Below the pieces are notes generated by a model. The model had not been told where the DNA came from and searched no databases. It saw nothing but the letters and a program-made list of their open reading frames with translations. Both the position numbers and the translations under genes were made by a program. A stretch of DNA of 64,000 nucleotides from Bacillota bacterium. Lineage in GTDB: Bacteria > Bacillota > Clostridia > Acetivibrionales > DSM-1351. Positions within the stretch are counted from its first letter, which is position 1, and every line of letters begins with the position of its first letter. This document shows, in pieces, positions 35,965-46,139 of this stretch. The stretch is taken from contig JAEXOY010000037.1 of NCBI GenBank assembly GCA_023439045.1, forward strand, positions 1-64,000. Reading direction: 5' to 3'.

Positions 35965-38019
35965 CTAGTCATTTGTTTTAAATGAGTTTAATGAGTTGTT
36001 TAATTCCTCTGATAGATTCTTTAAAATGTTTGCATAACTCGAAAGCTCTTCAGAAGTAGCTATCTGTTGTTCAGTGCTAGCAGCTATTTCTTGAGTAGTG
36101 GCAGCTGATTCCTGTGCAACTGCTGATACATTCTGTAAAGAAAGAAGTACCTTATCCTTTGAGTTAACAATATGCTGTACTGAATTACCAGTCATATCAA
36201 TATTAGAAACAACCTTTTCCATAGCTTGGAATATTGTATCAAGCTTGCTTTCGGTTTCTTTTAAAGCATCTAATTGATCTTGTACTGTTGCACTAGCGGA
36301 ATTTACCTGAACAACTGTACTGGAGGCATTTTCATGGATATTTTTAATAATTAAATCAATATTAGAAGCAAAGTCTTTTGACTGATTAGCAAGCTTTTTG
36401 ACTTCATTTGCCACTATAGCAAACCCTCTACCGGCCTCACCTGCTCTTGCAGCTTCAATTGCTGCATTCAAAGCTAAAAGATTTGTCTGCTCAGATATTC
36501 CATTCATAATTGTTAAAATCTTTTGTATATCCTTGATGCTCTTGCTAAGTCCATTAACATTGTCATATATTTGTGTAGTGGCCATTCTAACACTATTTGA
36601 CTTAGTATCTAAGGTTTTTATTTTCTGAGCCGCTTCAGTATTGAGATCAATAATAGTAGCAGTAGTAGCTGTTATGGCGGCCATGTTTATACCAACACTG
36701 TTGATTTCGTCAGATAAAACATTCATTATTGAAGTGCTATCACTAATCTCAGATGCCTGCTCAGTAGCCCCCTTAGAAATCTGATCAATGGTAATTGCAA
36801 CCTGTTCAGAAGCCCTATGACTTTCTTTTGAAGACCCCTGTATTTTACCAGAATATAGCAAAACATTTTCTGCTGATTTCCTTATATTTAGTACAAGCTG
36901 ATTAATGTTTTCCATCATTTCATTAAAGTTATGAGAAACTTTTGAAAGTTCATCATTATAGCAATCCTTTTCGTATACTGTCAAATCACCGTCTTTTGCT
37001 AACTTCATTGTATTAATAAGTGATTCAAGTGGTCTTGAAACACTTAGAGAAATAATAATACAGAGCAAAAGCGAAAGCAGGGTACAAAAAATTCCTATAG
37101 TAATTATTTTATTTCTCATTGACCCAATCTCATCAAATAAGTAAGAGTTAGGTACTGCAGAGATAACATACCAATCTGATTTGTTAATCTTAGCAAACGT
37201 AACAAAACTTTTTTCACCATTTACCTTCAAATCAAAGGAGCCACTATTCTTACCATTGATATGAGTAATGATATTCTTAGTATCTTCAGTAGGCTTATTT
37301 ATTTCATAGTTATTTGTTTTTGATGACAAAACATTACCACTAGAATCAATTACTAACATTGGGAAGTCCTTTTGAGACTCACTTGCACCCAAACTCTTAA
37401 AAGCACTTGCTAGGAAATTCTCCTGTGGAGCCACAATAATTTTTCCTATTAAATCTCCTGAGTTCATGGATGAAATGTTTTTATAGTATGCAACAAGTTT
37501 TGCTGTGCCATTATAAATAATCCATCTGCCGCTTTGTTCGTCCTCTTTATATTCATCTGTACATATATTATCTAGAGGATTAAGGTATGATACATATGGC
37601 TCCTTTTCACCTGGTTTATATATTCCTACATAAACAATGTTTTCTTTGGTAGAATATTGCTGTTGTAGTTCTCTTTCGTAGCCTTTTGTAGCATCAAATA
37701 ATTCAAACTCGTCGGTATATGTAGTCTCCATAAATTTTTGAAAATTCTGGTTTAATGAAATGTCGATTGCAGTACCTTCAATTTCGCTAATGGTGGAGCT
37801 TAATACTTGGTTGGTCTGAGTTAATACCTGCTGAGAATAGGTTTCTATTTTTTCTTGTACTATGTCCTTAGAATCCTTATATGCAAGAACGCTACATACC
37901 GTTACAACAGCAACTATAATAATAGAGAACGATGCAATAAGCCTAATCTTGATACTAAAATTTCGAAAAACACCAAATATTTTTTCTATAAAAGGAAAAT
38001 TAAAAACCTTTCTACTCAT
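35965..38019 (-). CDS. methyl-accepting chemotaxis protein
   Basis: 684 residues from ATG 38019, which follows GAGGAGGCTTAAT; an earlier ATG at 38034 lies inside that site. Topology: membrane helix (about 25-45), an extracellular dCache-like sensor of about 250 residues, second membrane helix (about 300-322), HAMP ('[19 protein letters not shown]') and a cytoplasmic coiled coil with the conserved hairpin tip '[30 protein letters not shown]'-type sequence. Signals pass to CheA/CheW encoded elsewhere. It lies next to the xylan locus, so sensing xylan sugars is possible but not shown. Confidence 0.93.
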   Translation of the reverse strand: MSRKVFNFPFIEKIFGVFRNFSIKIRLIASFSIIIVAVVTVCSVLAYKDSKDIVQEKIETYSQQVLTQTNQVLSSTISEIEGTAIDISLNQNFQKFMETTYTDEFELFDATKGYERELQQQYSTKENIVYVGIYKPGEKEPYVSYLNPLDNICTDEYKEDEQSGRWIIYNGTAKLVAYYKNISSMNSGDLIGKIIVAPQENFLASAFKSLGASESQKDFPMLVIDSSGNVLSSKTNNYEINKPTEDTKNIITHINGKNSGSFDLKVNGEKSFVTFAKINKSDWYVISAVPNSYLFDEIGSMRNKIITIGIFCTLLSLLLCIIISLSVSRPLESLINTMKLAKDGDLTVYEKDCYNDELSKVSHNFNEMMENINQLVLNIRKSAENVLLYSGKIQGSSKESHRASEQVAITIDQISKGATEQASEISDSTSIMNVLSDEINSVGINMAAITATTATIIDLNTEAAQKIKTLDTKSNSVRMATTQIYDNVNGLSKSIKDIQKILTIMNGISEQTNLLALNAAIEAARAGEAGRGFAIVANEVKKLANQSKDFASNIDLIIKNIHENASSTVVQVNSASATVQDQLDALKETESKLDTIFQAMEKVVSNIDMTGNSVQHIVNSKDKVLLSLQNVSAVAQESAATTQEIAASTEQQIATSEELSSYANILKNLSEELNNSLNSFKTND

Positions 38020-38086
38020 ATTAAGCCTCCTCATTATGCCTCAACCAACATTATAAATTATTCCATATATTTATATATTCTTACAT

Positions 38087-39316
38087 TTATATGCAAATTG
38101 TCAACTCTTCTTTTGACTTTTCTAACATAAACTTTGTCTTTTCATTCCCACATGCTAAAGAATATTCTCCAAGATAACCAGATACATCAATAATTCCATT
38201 TTGATCGGTAGATAGAACGGTTTCTCCTGTCCACCAGTCTTGTTTTATGAGTTTTTCCAGCTCAATATATGCAGGCTTAATGGAACCGTCCTTTCTCAGT
38301 AAGCCACCGGGTGCTCCTAACCAAGAACCGTCTACAAAGTCCCACCATGTAATAGATTGTACCAGCGGATTTTCAAATAGTGTTTTATAATGTAGCGCTA
38401 CCTCAGCAGCTTGGCGTGCTTCCCCTTCTTCTGTTGTAGGCCAGCTATCCACTACGTAATCGTTCAAGTCTACTATCTCAGGTGGCATTATATGCCCCGA
38501 AACAATTGTATTTTCTGTGAAATGAATTGGAAGCTTGAATCTTCCATAGCGTGATAATATCTCCTGTGTTTTTTCGACTCCCCAATAGCCTTGATGCATA
38601 TGTGACTGAATACCTATCGCATCAATTTTTATTCCTGCTTCTAGACAACCTTCAATTAATATATCATATGACTCGGAGGTCTCAAAATCATTAAGCAATA
38701 ATGTAGCAGTTGGGTTTGCTTCCCTTGCCTCATTAAATACTTTTCTTATAAGTCCTATTCGTCCATATTCATTGCAAATTCGAGTAATGCCATTATCATA
38801 CTTATTAAAAATAGGCATAATAACAACTTCATTTATGACGTCCCAAATATCAATAATCCCTGAAAACTCTGTTACATCTCTTTTTATTCTTTCAAGCTGA
38901 GTTTTCATTATCTCTTCGTTGCTCATTTCTAAAAGCCAAGGTGCGGTTACAGTATGCCAGCATAAAGGATGCCCTTTAATTTTTAGTCCCTTTTCTATAA
39001 AGAATTGAGCGGCTTTTTTTGTTTGCTGTATTATTGGGTTGCCCTTTTGAGGCTCAAACCTTCCCCAATAAAATGGTAAAGTTGCATAGTTGAAAATGTT
39101 AGTAAACTTTTTATAACGATCTTCATATATGCCGATTTCATCCTTTGATATCTCACCGTTGACAAAATTAATACAACTGAACTCTGAACAACCAAACAAA
39201 AACTCATGCTTAGTCTGTTCTATTTTTACTTCTTTATTTGCTATGGGCTGCCCATCATTACCAATTAATTTAATTTTCGTGTTGCCTTTTCTGTGTAAAT
39301 ATTTATTATTGTTCAT
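38087..39316 (-). CDS. GH10 endo-1,4-beta-xylanase without signal peptide
   Basis: 409 residues. The first 45 residues form a small beta domain, then a GH10 TIM barrel. The catalytic acid/base is Glu163 in 'WDVINEV' and the nucleophile is Glu268 in 'HFTENT'; 'GHPLCWH' and 'GIQSHMHQGYW' are further GH10 marks. There is no signal peptide, dockerin or carbohydrate-binding module, so it is predicted cytoplasmic, acting on imported xylo-oligosaccharides. It overlaps the MATE gene by 11 bases and has GGGAGCTG before its ATG. Confidence 0.93.
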   Translation of the reverse strand: MNNNKYLHRKGNTKIKLIGNDGQPIANKEVKIEQTKHEFLFGCSEFSCINFVNGEISKDEIGIYEDRYKKFTNIFNYATLPFYWGRFEPQKGNPIIQQTKKAAQFFIEKGLKIKGHPLCWHTVTAPWLLEMSNEEIMKTQLERIKRDVTEFSGIIDIWDVINEVVIMPIFNKYDNGITRICNEYGRIGLIRKVFNEAREANPTATLLLNDFETSESYDILIEGCLEAGIKIDAIGIQSHMHQGYWGVEKTQEILSRYGRFKLPIHFTENTIVSGHIMPPEIVDLNDYVVDSWPTTEEGEARQAAEVALHYKTLFENPLVQSITWWDFVDGSWLGAPGGLLRKDGSIKPAYIELEKLIKQDWWTGETVLSTDQNGIIDVSGYLGEYSLACGNEKTKFMLEKSKEELTICI

Positions 39317-40685
39317 ATAAATCAGCTCCCTTAATTTTCTGCGAAAATAATCCCTTGTTTTTCCATATTCCTGATTTCCATCTAATAATCATCAATATTG
39401 CTCTTAACCATTCATCACATGAGTAAGCTATCCATACTCCAACTAATCCATATCCTAGTTTAAGTCCCAATATGTACGAAATTGGTACAGCTATACCCCA
39501 AGGCGAAAGCATTCCCATCATAACAGGGAATTTAACATCTCCAGTAGCCTTTAAACAGCTAATAATTATAAGATTAAGTGCTCTACCGGTTTCAAGAATA
39601 AATGCAATTGCAAGAAGCTTTGTAGCAACTGAAATAATATTTTCATTATCGGTAAAAAGACCAAGAAGGTGCTCACCGAATAAAAATACTACTGTAGCTA
39701 GTGTAAGTGTAACTGTCAACCCAATTTTACAACCCTTAATACATACTTTGTAAGCCTTATCAATTTCACCTGCTCCAATTAAATGTCCTACTATGATTTG
39801 TGTTCCCTGACCAAGTGACATTCCTGAAACCATAATAAACCATTGTATGTTAAAGGTCATAACTCTAGTTGTAAGAGCTTCAGTCCCCATAAAAGTTATT
39901 ATAAAAGTAATCGCTATAGTTGATAATTGAAAAACAAATTGTTCTCCTGCTGAAGGTAATCCGATCTTTAATATAGGGAATATAAGACTCTTATCAATCT
40001 TGATAATTGATTTTATTGGAGATAATAGCTTGAGTTTTTTTGCAACAATAAAAAATGTAACTAAAAAAGCGACTAGCTGGCTAAAGGCAGTTGAACATGC
40101 AACTCCTTTAACACCAAGTACTGGTAGACCAAAAAATCCAAATAAAGCTATAGAATTTCCAACAATATTTAGAATGTTCATTCCTAACGCAACAAACATC
40201 GCAGTTCTTGTATTACCATAGCTTCTTAAAATAGCTGCATTTGCGGATAGGAATGCCTGAAGGAATGAAAAACCACCAATTATAGTAAGAAATTCTGTAC
40301 CATACCCCATTAATTCTGGGGGGAGATTCATAAGTAATAGGATAGGCCTTGCAAAAATAGCTAGCAATATGCTTATTATTAGGCCAAATGATAAATTCAT
40401 CAAACAAGCATATGCGCCAATTTTTTTTGCTTTTTCTGCTTGTCCAGCACCTAGATACTGTGAAATAACTATAGTTGTACCAGTAGAAACTACGGCGTAC
40501 ATTATAATAACCATACTAAATATTTGATTTACAGTACCAACTGCTGCTACTGCATCTTCTGAATAATGGCTAAGCATAATAGTATCAACATTACCTAATA
40601 GCATTCTTAATAATGTTTCAACAAATATAGGCCATGTTATCCTAAGAATATCGTTCCGACTAGCTTTTAGGGTAATGTGTGACAT
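39306..40685 (-). CDS. MATE family transporter
   Basis: 459 residues with about 12 transmembrane helices in two pseudo-symmetric halves. The N-terminal 'WPIFVETLLRMLLGNVDTIMLS' and 'GQGTQIIVGHLIGAG' segments are typical of MatE domains. These carriers export cationic drugs or metabolites using a Na+ or H+ gradient. It is co-transcribed with the GH10 gene (overlap) and lies downstream of a strong terminator that closes the sugar ABC transporter unit. TAGGAGC precedes ATG. The substrate is unknown. Confidence 0.92.
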   Translation of the reverse strand: MSHITLKASRNDILRITWPIFVETLLRMLLGNVDTIMLSHYSEDAVAAVGTVNQIFSMVIIMYAVVSTGTTIVISQYLGAGQAEKAKKIGAYACLMNLSFGLIISILLAIFARPILLLMNLPPELMGYGTEFLTIIGGFSFLQAFLSANAAILRSYGNTRTAMFVALGMNILNIVGNSIALFGFFGLPVLGVKGVACSTAFSQLVAFLVTFFIVAKKLKLLSPIKSIIKIDKSLIFPILKIGLPSAGEQFVFQLSTIAITFIITFMGTEALTTRVMTFNIQWFIMVSGMSLGQGTQIIVGHLIGAGEIDKAYKVCIKGCKIGLTVTLTLATVVFLFGEHLLGLFTDNENIISVATKLLAIAFILETGRALNLIIISCLKATGDVKFPVMMGMLSPWGIAVPISYILGLKLGYGLVGVWIAYSCDEWLRAILMIIRWKSGIWKNKGLFSQKIKGADLYEQ

Positions 40686-40710
40686 ATTTTGCTCCTAATT
40701 AATTAAAATA

Positions 40711-40734
40711 AAAGGGTGCAAAGCTGCACCCTTT
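40711..40734 (-). terminator. intrinsic terminator after the sugar-binding lipoprotein gene
   Basis: AAAGGGTGCA and TGCACCCTTT form a perfect 10-base stem with a four-base loop, with T-rich DNA on both sides. It lies 20 bases past the stop at 40754. It separates the ABC unit from the MATE/GH10 genes. Confidence 0.9.
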
Positions 40735-40753
40735 ATTTTTACATTGTAGCTAA

Positions 40754-42319
40754 TTACTTCTTAATGAAAGCATCAACCTGCTTCTGACCTTCATCAAGAA
40801 CTTTCTGTAAGCCAGCCTTTTCTAAAGCTGTCTTTACCTTTGGATAATATGTATCGTAATCAACAATACCTTCTCCAAGAGGTTCGCCGTTAACCTTACC
40901 AACGTTAGCAAGAGCTGCTATTTCAGTCTTAACTGGTTCAGCATTGAATGTCCAACCATTAGTTGCCATAGCTTTAGCTGAGTTGTTGAAAGCTTCCATC
41001 TTCTGCCACTTATCAGGTGCTTCGTTTGCCCATAAGTAATCAAGGAATTGGCTTCCGCCCATTGCCCACTGAGCTAATCCTGTGTAACCTGAAGTTTCAG
41101 CTGTAACGCCATCTGCAAAGTCGATCTGGTTTTCACCAATCTTCTTGTAGTGCTTACCTTCAATACCCCAGTCAAGTAAGTTCTTGAGCTGCTTATCGCT
41201 GAATAAGAGGTTAATGAACATCATAGCACGTGCTGGATCTTTTGAAGTTCTTGAAATAACGAGCATTGAGTTTGTCAAGTCGCCAGTTCCAACGTATCTG
41301 TTGATTCCTGAGTAAGCATCAACCTGAATTAAATCGTAACCCAATTGAGCCTTCATTTCATCAGCCTTACCTGGCTTGAGCTGTTCAGCCCACATAAATA
41401 CCTTCTGCTGCTTCTTGTATGGCATACCATCTTGTAATGTAGCTACGTCCTTGTTGATATAGCCCTTCTTGTACCAATCAGCAGTCATCTTGTATACTGA
41501 TATAACTTCTGGCTGTTCCATAACATTTATAATCTTAACATCAGTAGAATCTGTCTTCTTGAATCCAACTGGAACTTCAGTCTGAGAAATCTTTTCGAAG
41601 AAGTCCTGTGTAAAGTATGATGAATGATCACCCTTTGTTGACAAGAATGGGATTATACCTGGTTCTTTTTCCTTAATAGTCTGGAGCATTGGCTCGAAGT
41701 CTGCAGGTGTCTTAACATTTGAGAAATCAAAGCCATACTTTTCAGCCATAGCCTTGTTAACAAGAACACCACCTGTACCAAACATGTCCTTAGCTGTAGG
41801 TATAGCAAAAAGCTGACCGTCAAGTATAGGAGCCTTTAAGTAAGCTGGGTTAATGTTTTTAGTGATATCTTGACCATACTTAGCAAGTAAATCATCTAAT
41901 GGTAACCAAGCTTTTTGTGCTGCATATGTTGACCAGCCCCACCATGCAGGTGAAAACATTGTATCAATCTTCTGGCCTGAAGCAACAATCAACTTCTGCT
42001 TGTCTTGGTAGCTATCCCACCAGAAATAGTTAAGCTTAATTGTAGCATTGATCTTATCCTTGAGAATCTTGTTTACTTCGTCCTGAACGAGTGCTATGTC
42101 CTTAACCTGTGGAGCTAAGAAATAGGCATCCAACTCATAAGGATCTAACTTTGGAGCCTCTGATGAAGCAGCCGCTGTGGACTCAGAAGCTTGAGCTACT
42201 GAAGATGGCGCAGCTGATGAATCAGCAGCTTCATCTGAGCTACCACAACCTGATAGCAGAGATCCACATAAGAATAGAGTTGCAACTACTAGAGATGTTA
42301 CCTTCTTAAGTTTTAACAT
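40754..42319 (-). CDS. extracellular sugar-binding lipoprotein of an ABC importer
   Basis: 521 residues from ATG 42319, which follows GAGGAGGAATTTT; a longer frame to 42379 adds residues that do not belong to a signal peptide. The signal ends in the lipobox 'LLSGC' (about 23-27), followed by a Ser/Ala/Glu-rich linker (about 30-55). The rest is a solute-binding protein family 1 fold of the LipO/LplA type that goes with LplB/YtcP permeases. It probably binds xylo-oligosaccharides or decorated xylan fragments, inferred from neighbours. No ATPase gene is present; a shared MsmK-type ATPase is usual. Confidence 0.92.
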   Translation of the reverse strand: MLKLKKVTSLVVATLFLCGSLLSGCGSSDEAADSSAAPSSVAQASESTAAASSEAPKLDPYELDAYFLAPQVKDIALVQDEVNKILKDKINATIKLNYFWWDSYQDKQKLIVASGQKIDTMFSPAWWGWSTYAAQKAWLPLDDLLAKYGQDITKNINPAYLKAPILDGQLFAIPTAKDMFGTGGVLVNKAMAEKYGFDFSNVKTPADFEPMLQTIKEKEPGIIPFLSTKGDHSSYFTQDFFEKISQTEVPVGFKKTDSTDVKIINVMEQPEVISVYKMTADWYKKGYINKDVATLQDGMPYKKQQKVFMWAEQLKPGKADEMKAQLGYDLIQVDAYSGINRYVGTGDLTNSMLVISRTSKDPARAMMFINLLFSDKQLKNLLDWGIEGKHYKKIGENQIDFADGVTAETSGYTGLAQWAMGGSQFLDYLWANEAPDKWQKMEAFNNSAKAMATNGWTFNAEPVKTEIAALANVGKVNGEPLGEGIVDYDTYYPKVKTALEKAGLQKVLDEGQKQVDAFIKK

Positions 42320-42423
42320 AAAATTCCTCCTCATAACTTTTTTTATATTGATTGACTTAAGCAATCGCATGCCTACCACTTAAATCAATATCAATCACAA
42401 ATAATTTTATCTGCATAAGCAAA

Positions 42424-43341
42424 TTAACCCTTAACAGCACCTATAGTAAGACCCTTAATAAAGTACTTCTGGAAGAATGGATAAGCAAATATAATTGGAC
42501 CAATACCCATAATCGCCATCGCCATTCTTAAAGTTTCACCAGGAATCTTCAAAAGTTCACTTGAGGTGCTACTCACAGTGGCGGCATGTGAAGATGTAAG
42601 ATACTCAACAGTTCTTAATGCCTGATACATAGAATACTGTAAATTGTAGTATTTCTCTTCGTTGATATATAAGAGGCATAACCACCAGTCATTCCAATAG
42701 GCCAGTACAGAGAATAGTCCTATAGTTGCTATAGCTGGCTTGGATAAAGGTATAATTATTTTGAAGAAAATCCTCATTTCACTAGCTCCATCAATACGAG
42801 CCGACTCTAGTATGGCATCTTCTAAATTATTGGAAAAAAACGTCTTCATGATTAATACATTAAAAGCGCTTACCAAAGCTGGAATTACCAATACAGCAGG
42901 ATTATTTTGTAGCTTGAGGTACTGAGTATATAATATGTACCATGGTACTAGACCACCCTGGAAAAGCATTGTAAAGAAAACAAAGAACGAGAAAAAGTTT
43001 CTATACTTAAATGATTTTCTAGAAATAGGATAAGCGTAGAACATTGTCATAAGAACGCATGATATTGTACCAATGATACAAACCGAAATTGTCACTCCAT
43101 ATGCTCTAACCAACTTTTCAGAATCTAGAAATAAATATTTGTAGGTTGAAAAGGTTATATCGCTTGGAAAAAAAGAATAACCATTTGTTATCAATGATGA
43201 TTCAGATGTAATTGATACCATGAAAATCAGTATCAGTGGTGCTATACAAACTATACAATATATACTAAAGCCAGCAACTATAAGTGCATTAACTTTTTTT
43301 GAAATGCTATTCATCTCGAAAGTGCTTTTATTCTTGCCCAT
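42424..43341 (-). CDS. ytcP: ABC sugar permease, YtcP type
   Basis: 305 residues, six transmembrane helices, with the EAA loop 'EGARIDGASE'-like segment ('LESARIDGASEMRIFFKIIIPLSKP', about 180-205) that docks the ATPase. It partners the LplB-type permease 18 bases upstream and the lipoprotein gene downstream. CTAGGAGGAATT precedes ATG. Together they form the membrane pore of a CUT1-like oligosaccharide importer. Confidence 0.92.
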   Translation of the reverse strand: MGKNKSTFEMNSISKKVNALIVAGFSIYCIVCIAPLILIFMVSITSESSLITNGYSFFPSDITFSTYKYLFLDSEKLVRAYGVTISVCIIGTISCVLMTMFYAYPISRKSFKYRNFFSFFVFFTMLFQGGLVPWYILYTQYLKLQNNPAVLVIPALVSAFNVLIMKTFFSNNLEDAILESARIDGASEMRIFFKIIIPLSKPAIATIGLFSVLAYWNDWWLCLLYINEEKYYNLQYSMYQALRTVEYLTSSHAATVSSTSSELLKIPGETLRMAMAIMGIGPIIFAYPFFQKYFIKGLTIGAVKG

Positions 43342-43359
43342 AATTCCTCCTAGTAATAA

Positions 43360-44322
43360 TTAGAATATTTTATTTTCAGGACTAACCTTACCTACCGCCC
43401 AGTTTGCAAACAGTACAAGGAAAAAGCCAACAACTGATTGATAGAAGCCAGCAGCTGAAGACATGCCCAAGTCACTAGTGTAAATAAGAGCTTTATAAAT
43501 ATAAGTATCCAAAACATCGGTTGTAGGGGTAAGTAACCCTTGCTGCATTGGAACCTGATAGAACAGACCAAAGTCGGATCTGAAAATATTACCTAATGCC
43601 ATGATTGTTGTAACTATCATAAGCGGAACAAGGAAAGGAATAGTTATGGATTTAACCTGCTGGAACTTCGAAGCACCATCGAGTAGTGCAGCCTCGTAAT
43701 ATTCAGGATCAATACCTGCAATACCTGCTATATAAATAACTACACTATAGCCTATGTTTTTCCAAATATTAACTATAATTATAATATACGGCCATTTTTC
43801 AGGTACAGTATACCAGTCTATGGGTAGCATATTCATAAAAGGTGCTAGTGATTTATTGTAAAAACCATTTGGGCTGAGAATTGAATATACTAAATATGCA
43901 ACAACTACCCATGAAAGGAAGTATGGTAAAAAAATCGTTGATTGGAAGACCTTTGCTGCCATTTTACTTCTAACTTCATTAAGCAACAGAGCAGTACAAA
44001 CAGCTAAAAATAGTCCTAAGAAAATGAATACTAAATTATAGCCTATGGTGTTCCTTGTGATAGTCCAAGCATCAGCTGATTTGAACAGAAATTCGAAATT
44101 CTTAAGACCTGACCATGGACTATGTAAAAATCCGTCAGCATAATTAAAATTTTTGAATGCAATTATTATACCAAACATAGGTAAATAATAATTCATAAAA
44201 ACAAAAAGAAATGGCGGTAATATCATTAAAAACAAAGCTTTATTTTTGCGCAATTCATGCAAAAAGCCGTTATTAATCTTTTTTTGTTTACCCCCACTTA
44301 AAGCTACAGGAATATTGTTCAT
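43360..44322 (-). CDS. lplB: ABC sugar permease, LplB type
   Basis: 320 residues. It has six transmembrane helices and the EAA motif 'YEAALLDGASKFQQVKSITIP'-type segment (about 211-231). The N-terminus is longer than in MalF partners and matches LplB. It is the first permease of the transporter. An AGGGGAAAAC site precedes the ATG. The deacetylase gene ends 84 bases upstream, so these genes may share a transcript. Confidence 0.92.
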   Translation of the reverse strand: MNNIPVALSGGKQKKINNGFLHELRKNKALFLMILPPFLFVFMNYYLPMFGIIIAFKNFNYADGFLHSPWSGLKNFEFLFKSADAWTITRNTIGYNLVFIFLGLFLAVCTALLLNEVRSKMAAKVFQSTIFLPYFLSWVVVAYLVYSILSPNGFYNKSLAPFMNMLPIDWYTVPEKWPYIIIIVNIWKNIGYSVVIYIAGIAGIDPEYYEAALLDGASKFQQVKSITIPFLVPLMIVTTIMALGNIFRSDFGLFYQVPMQQGLLTPTTDVLDTYIYKALIYTSDLGMSSAAGFYQSVVGFFLVLFANWAVGKVSPENKIF

Positions 44323-44406
44323 CTTTGTTTTCCCCTTTTTTAGTTTTTTCTATATATAAAATATTACTGCACTAAAATGATTAAAAAGCCTCCATCTGTA
44401 GTTGCC

Positions 44407-45231
44407 TTATATAGCAATTGTTTGCCCTGACTGTATCTCTACTGACTTATTTTGTGTCTTTAGCCATATAGAAATATCAGTAGGATTATATACAATAGCA
44501 CTGTCCGCTGAATAAACCAAACGGCTAGCAGCGGTTATATAATCATATATTTGGCCATTTGTCGCATACCATATATCCTCTTTGTCTGAGATAATACTGC
44601 TAAACTGCTCAATCATATCCCAATTATTGTCTTCATCAAATTCATAGCTATGACCCCAAACATAAAAGATTGAAAGTCTATCAGGAGAAAAATCAATAAA
44701 TTCTTGCGCTAAGCTGAACAGCCCCGGATACGAATGATGACAAGTAGGATTCCACTCTAAGAAATCCATTGGGACATCGAATTTGTAAGTATCATTTACT
44801 GTTCTGCAATAATTTAATCCAATCATTTTATTGATTTGTTTTATTGTATTGTTATATGTACCATAGGGATAAGCCATACCACGTATAATTTCTGCAAATA
44901 ATAATTCGAGGTTTTTTTTATCTTCAAAGAGTTCCTTGTATGCTTCGTATGGTGGTAAGTGTTCTAGATGTGGGTGAGTTAGGCTGTGTACTGCTATTTC
45001 ATGTCCCAAATAAACTTGCTCAAGTTCATCGGTATTCATTCTGCTAATAAATGTATCATTTTTGCCAGTCCAGTTGCTATCTTCGTTTTGTAGAGATGAG
45101 TTCAAATTAAATGTAGCTTTTAAGCGATATGTATTCAGTATTTTTACCAGTCGCTTATCCTGGCATACTCCGTCGTCATAGCTAAGCGTAAATGCCTTTG
45201 TACGACCATTAGGAAACACTATGCTAATCAT
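44407..45231 (-). CDS. cytoplasmic polysaccharide deacetylase-like protein (CE4/NodB fold)
   Basis: 274 residues from ATG 45231, which has CAGGTGAT upstream; a TTG at 45249 overlaps that region. NodB-type motifs: 'LSYDDGVCQD' (motif 1, metal and base Asp pair) and 'HSLTHPHLEHL' (motif 2, two His), then 'YPYGTYNN' (motif 3). No signal peptide. It overlaps the AraC gene by eight bases, so the two are coupled. In this setting it probably removes acetyl groups from imported xylo-oligosaccharides before GH3/GH10 attack, which is inference. Confidence 0.88.
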   Translation of the reverse strand: MISIVFPNGRTKAFTLSYDDGVCQDKRLVKILNTYRLKATFNLNSSLQNEDSNWTGKNDTFISRMNTDELEQVYLGHEIAVHSLTHPHLEHLPPYEAYKELFEDKKNLELLFAEIIRGMAYPYGTYNNTIKQINKMIGLNYCRTVNDTYKFDVPMDFLEWNPTCHHSYPGLFSLAQEFIDFSPDRLSIFYVWGHSYEFDEDNNWDMIEQFSSIISDKEDIWYATNGQIYDYITAASRLVYSADSAIVYNPTDISIWLKTQNKSVEIQSGQTIAI

Positions 45232-46078
45232 GATAATCACCTGTTTCAATCTTTTTATAAACAGTTGGCGTACATCCTTTAACAGTCTTAAAGCATCTGT
45301 TGAAAGTTACAATACTATTGAACCCTACTGCATATGCAATATCTGTAATACTCATAGAGGTTTTTCTGATCAGCTGCTCAGATTGCCTAATTCTGTATTC
45401 ATTTAGATATGCATAAAAGTTTTTTTCAGTAATCTGCTTAAATAACCTTGAAAAATAATATTCACTTAATCCCATAATCCTAGAAATATCATCCAAATGA
45501 ATATCATGCGCATAATTCTTATGTATATAATCAAATGCTTCATTGATTTTATACAGCCCTGAAACTCTATTGCTCTTGGTCCTTATGTTATCTTGATGCT
45601 TTAAATATTGTGTAAGCAGGCACAATATATCAAATATTCTTGCGTAGAGAAACAAATCATATCCAAAAGCTTTTTGTTCAAAACATGTAATTATTTCTTT
45701 AATATGTATGACCAACTTCTCATAAATATAATTATCTTTTCTAAATACTAAAGTATCTGTTAATAGCCCTCGTATATCATTGCTGGTAAAAAAGTCAAAG
45801 CATGAAAAATCAAATTGTATAAAGTATCTAATCCCACTTGCTGACCCTTTAAATTCGTGAGTGTCTCCTGCAGCAATTACCATTACATCGAACTCTTTAA
45901 GATTGTATTCTGTATTATTAACAAAAAGATCAAAATCATTTTTCTCAACATATAATAACTCTATAGCTGAATGCCAATGTAATGGATATACGAAATTGTC
46001 TTCAATATTTCTCTCCAACCTAATAGGTAGCTGCTCAGGGAAAATATTTTTCTCATGGATACCTTCAATGTAGTACAT
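45224..46078 (-). CDS. AraC family transcriptional regulator
   Basis: 284 residues from ATG 46078 with AAAGGAGG upstream; the longer frame to 46129 has no ribosome binding site. An N-terminal cupin sensing domain ('FVYPLHWHSAIELLYV', about 25-40) is followed by two C-terminal helix-turn-helix units ('IHLDDISRIMGLSEYYFSRLFKQ' and 'SITDIAYAVGFNSIVTFNRCFK'). It lies inside the xylan locus and overlaps the deacetylase gene. It probably activates the locus in response to a pentose-derived inducer; the operator cannot be assigned. Confidence 0.9.
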   Translation of the reverse strand: MYYIEGIHEKNIFPEQLPIRLERNIEDNFVYPLHWHSAIELLYVEKNDFDLFVNNTEYNLKEFDVMVIAAGDTHEFKGSASGIRYFIQFDFSCFDFFTSNDIRGLLTDTLVFRKDNYIYEKLVIHIKEIITCFEQKAFGYDLFLYARIFDILCLLTQYLKHQDNIRTKSNRVSGLYKINEAFDYIHKNYAHDIHLDDISRIMGLSEYYFSRLFKQITEKNFYAYLNEYRIRQSEQLIRKTSMSITDIAYAVGFNSIVTFNRCFKTVKGCTPTVYKKIETGDYHD

Positions 46079-46139
46079 CACTCGGCCTCCTTTTGTATAA
46101 ATTATACAATATATGTATAAAAGAGGCAACGTTTTTCTG

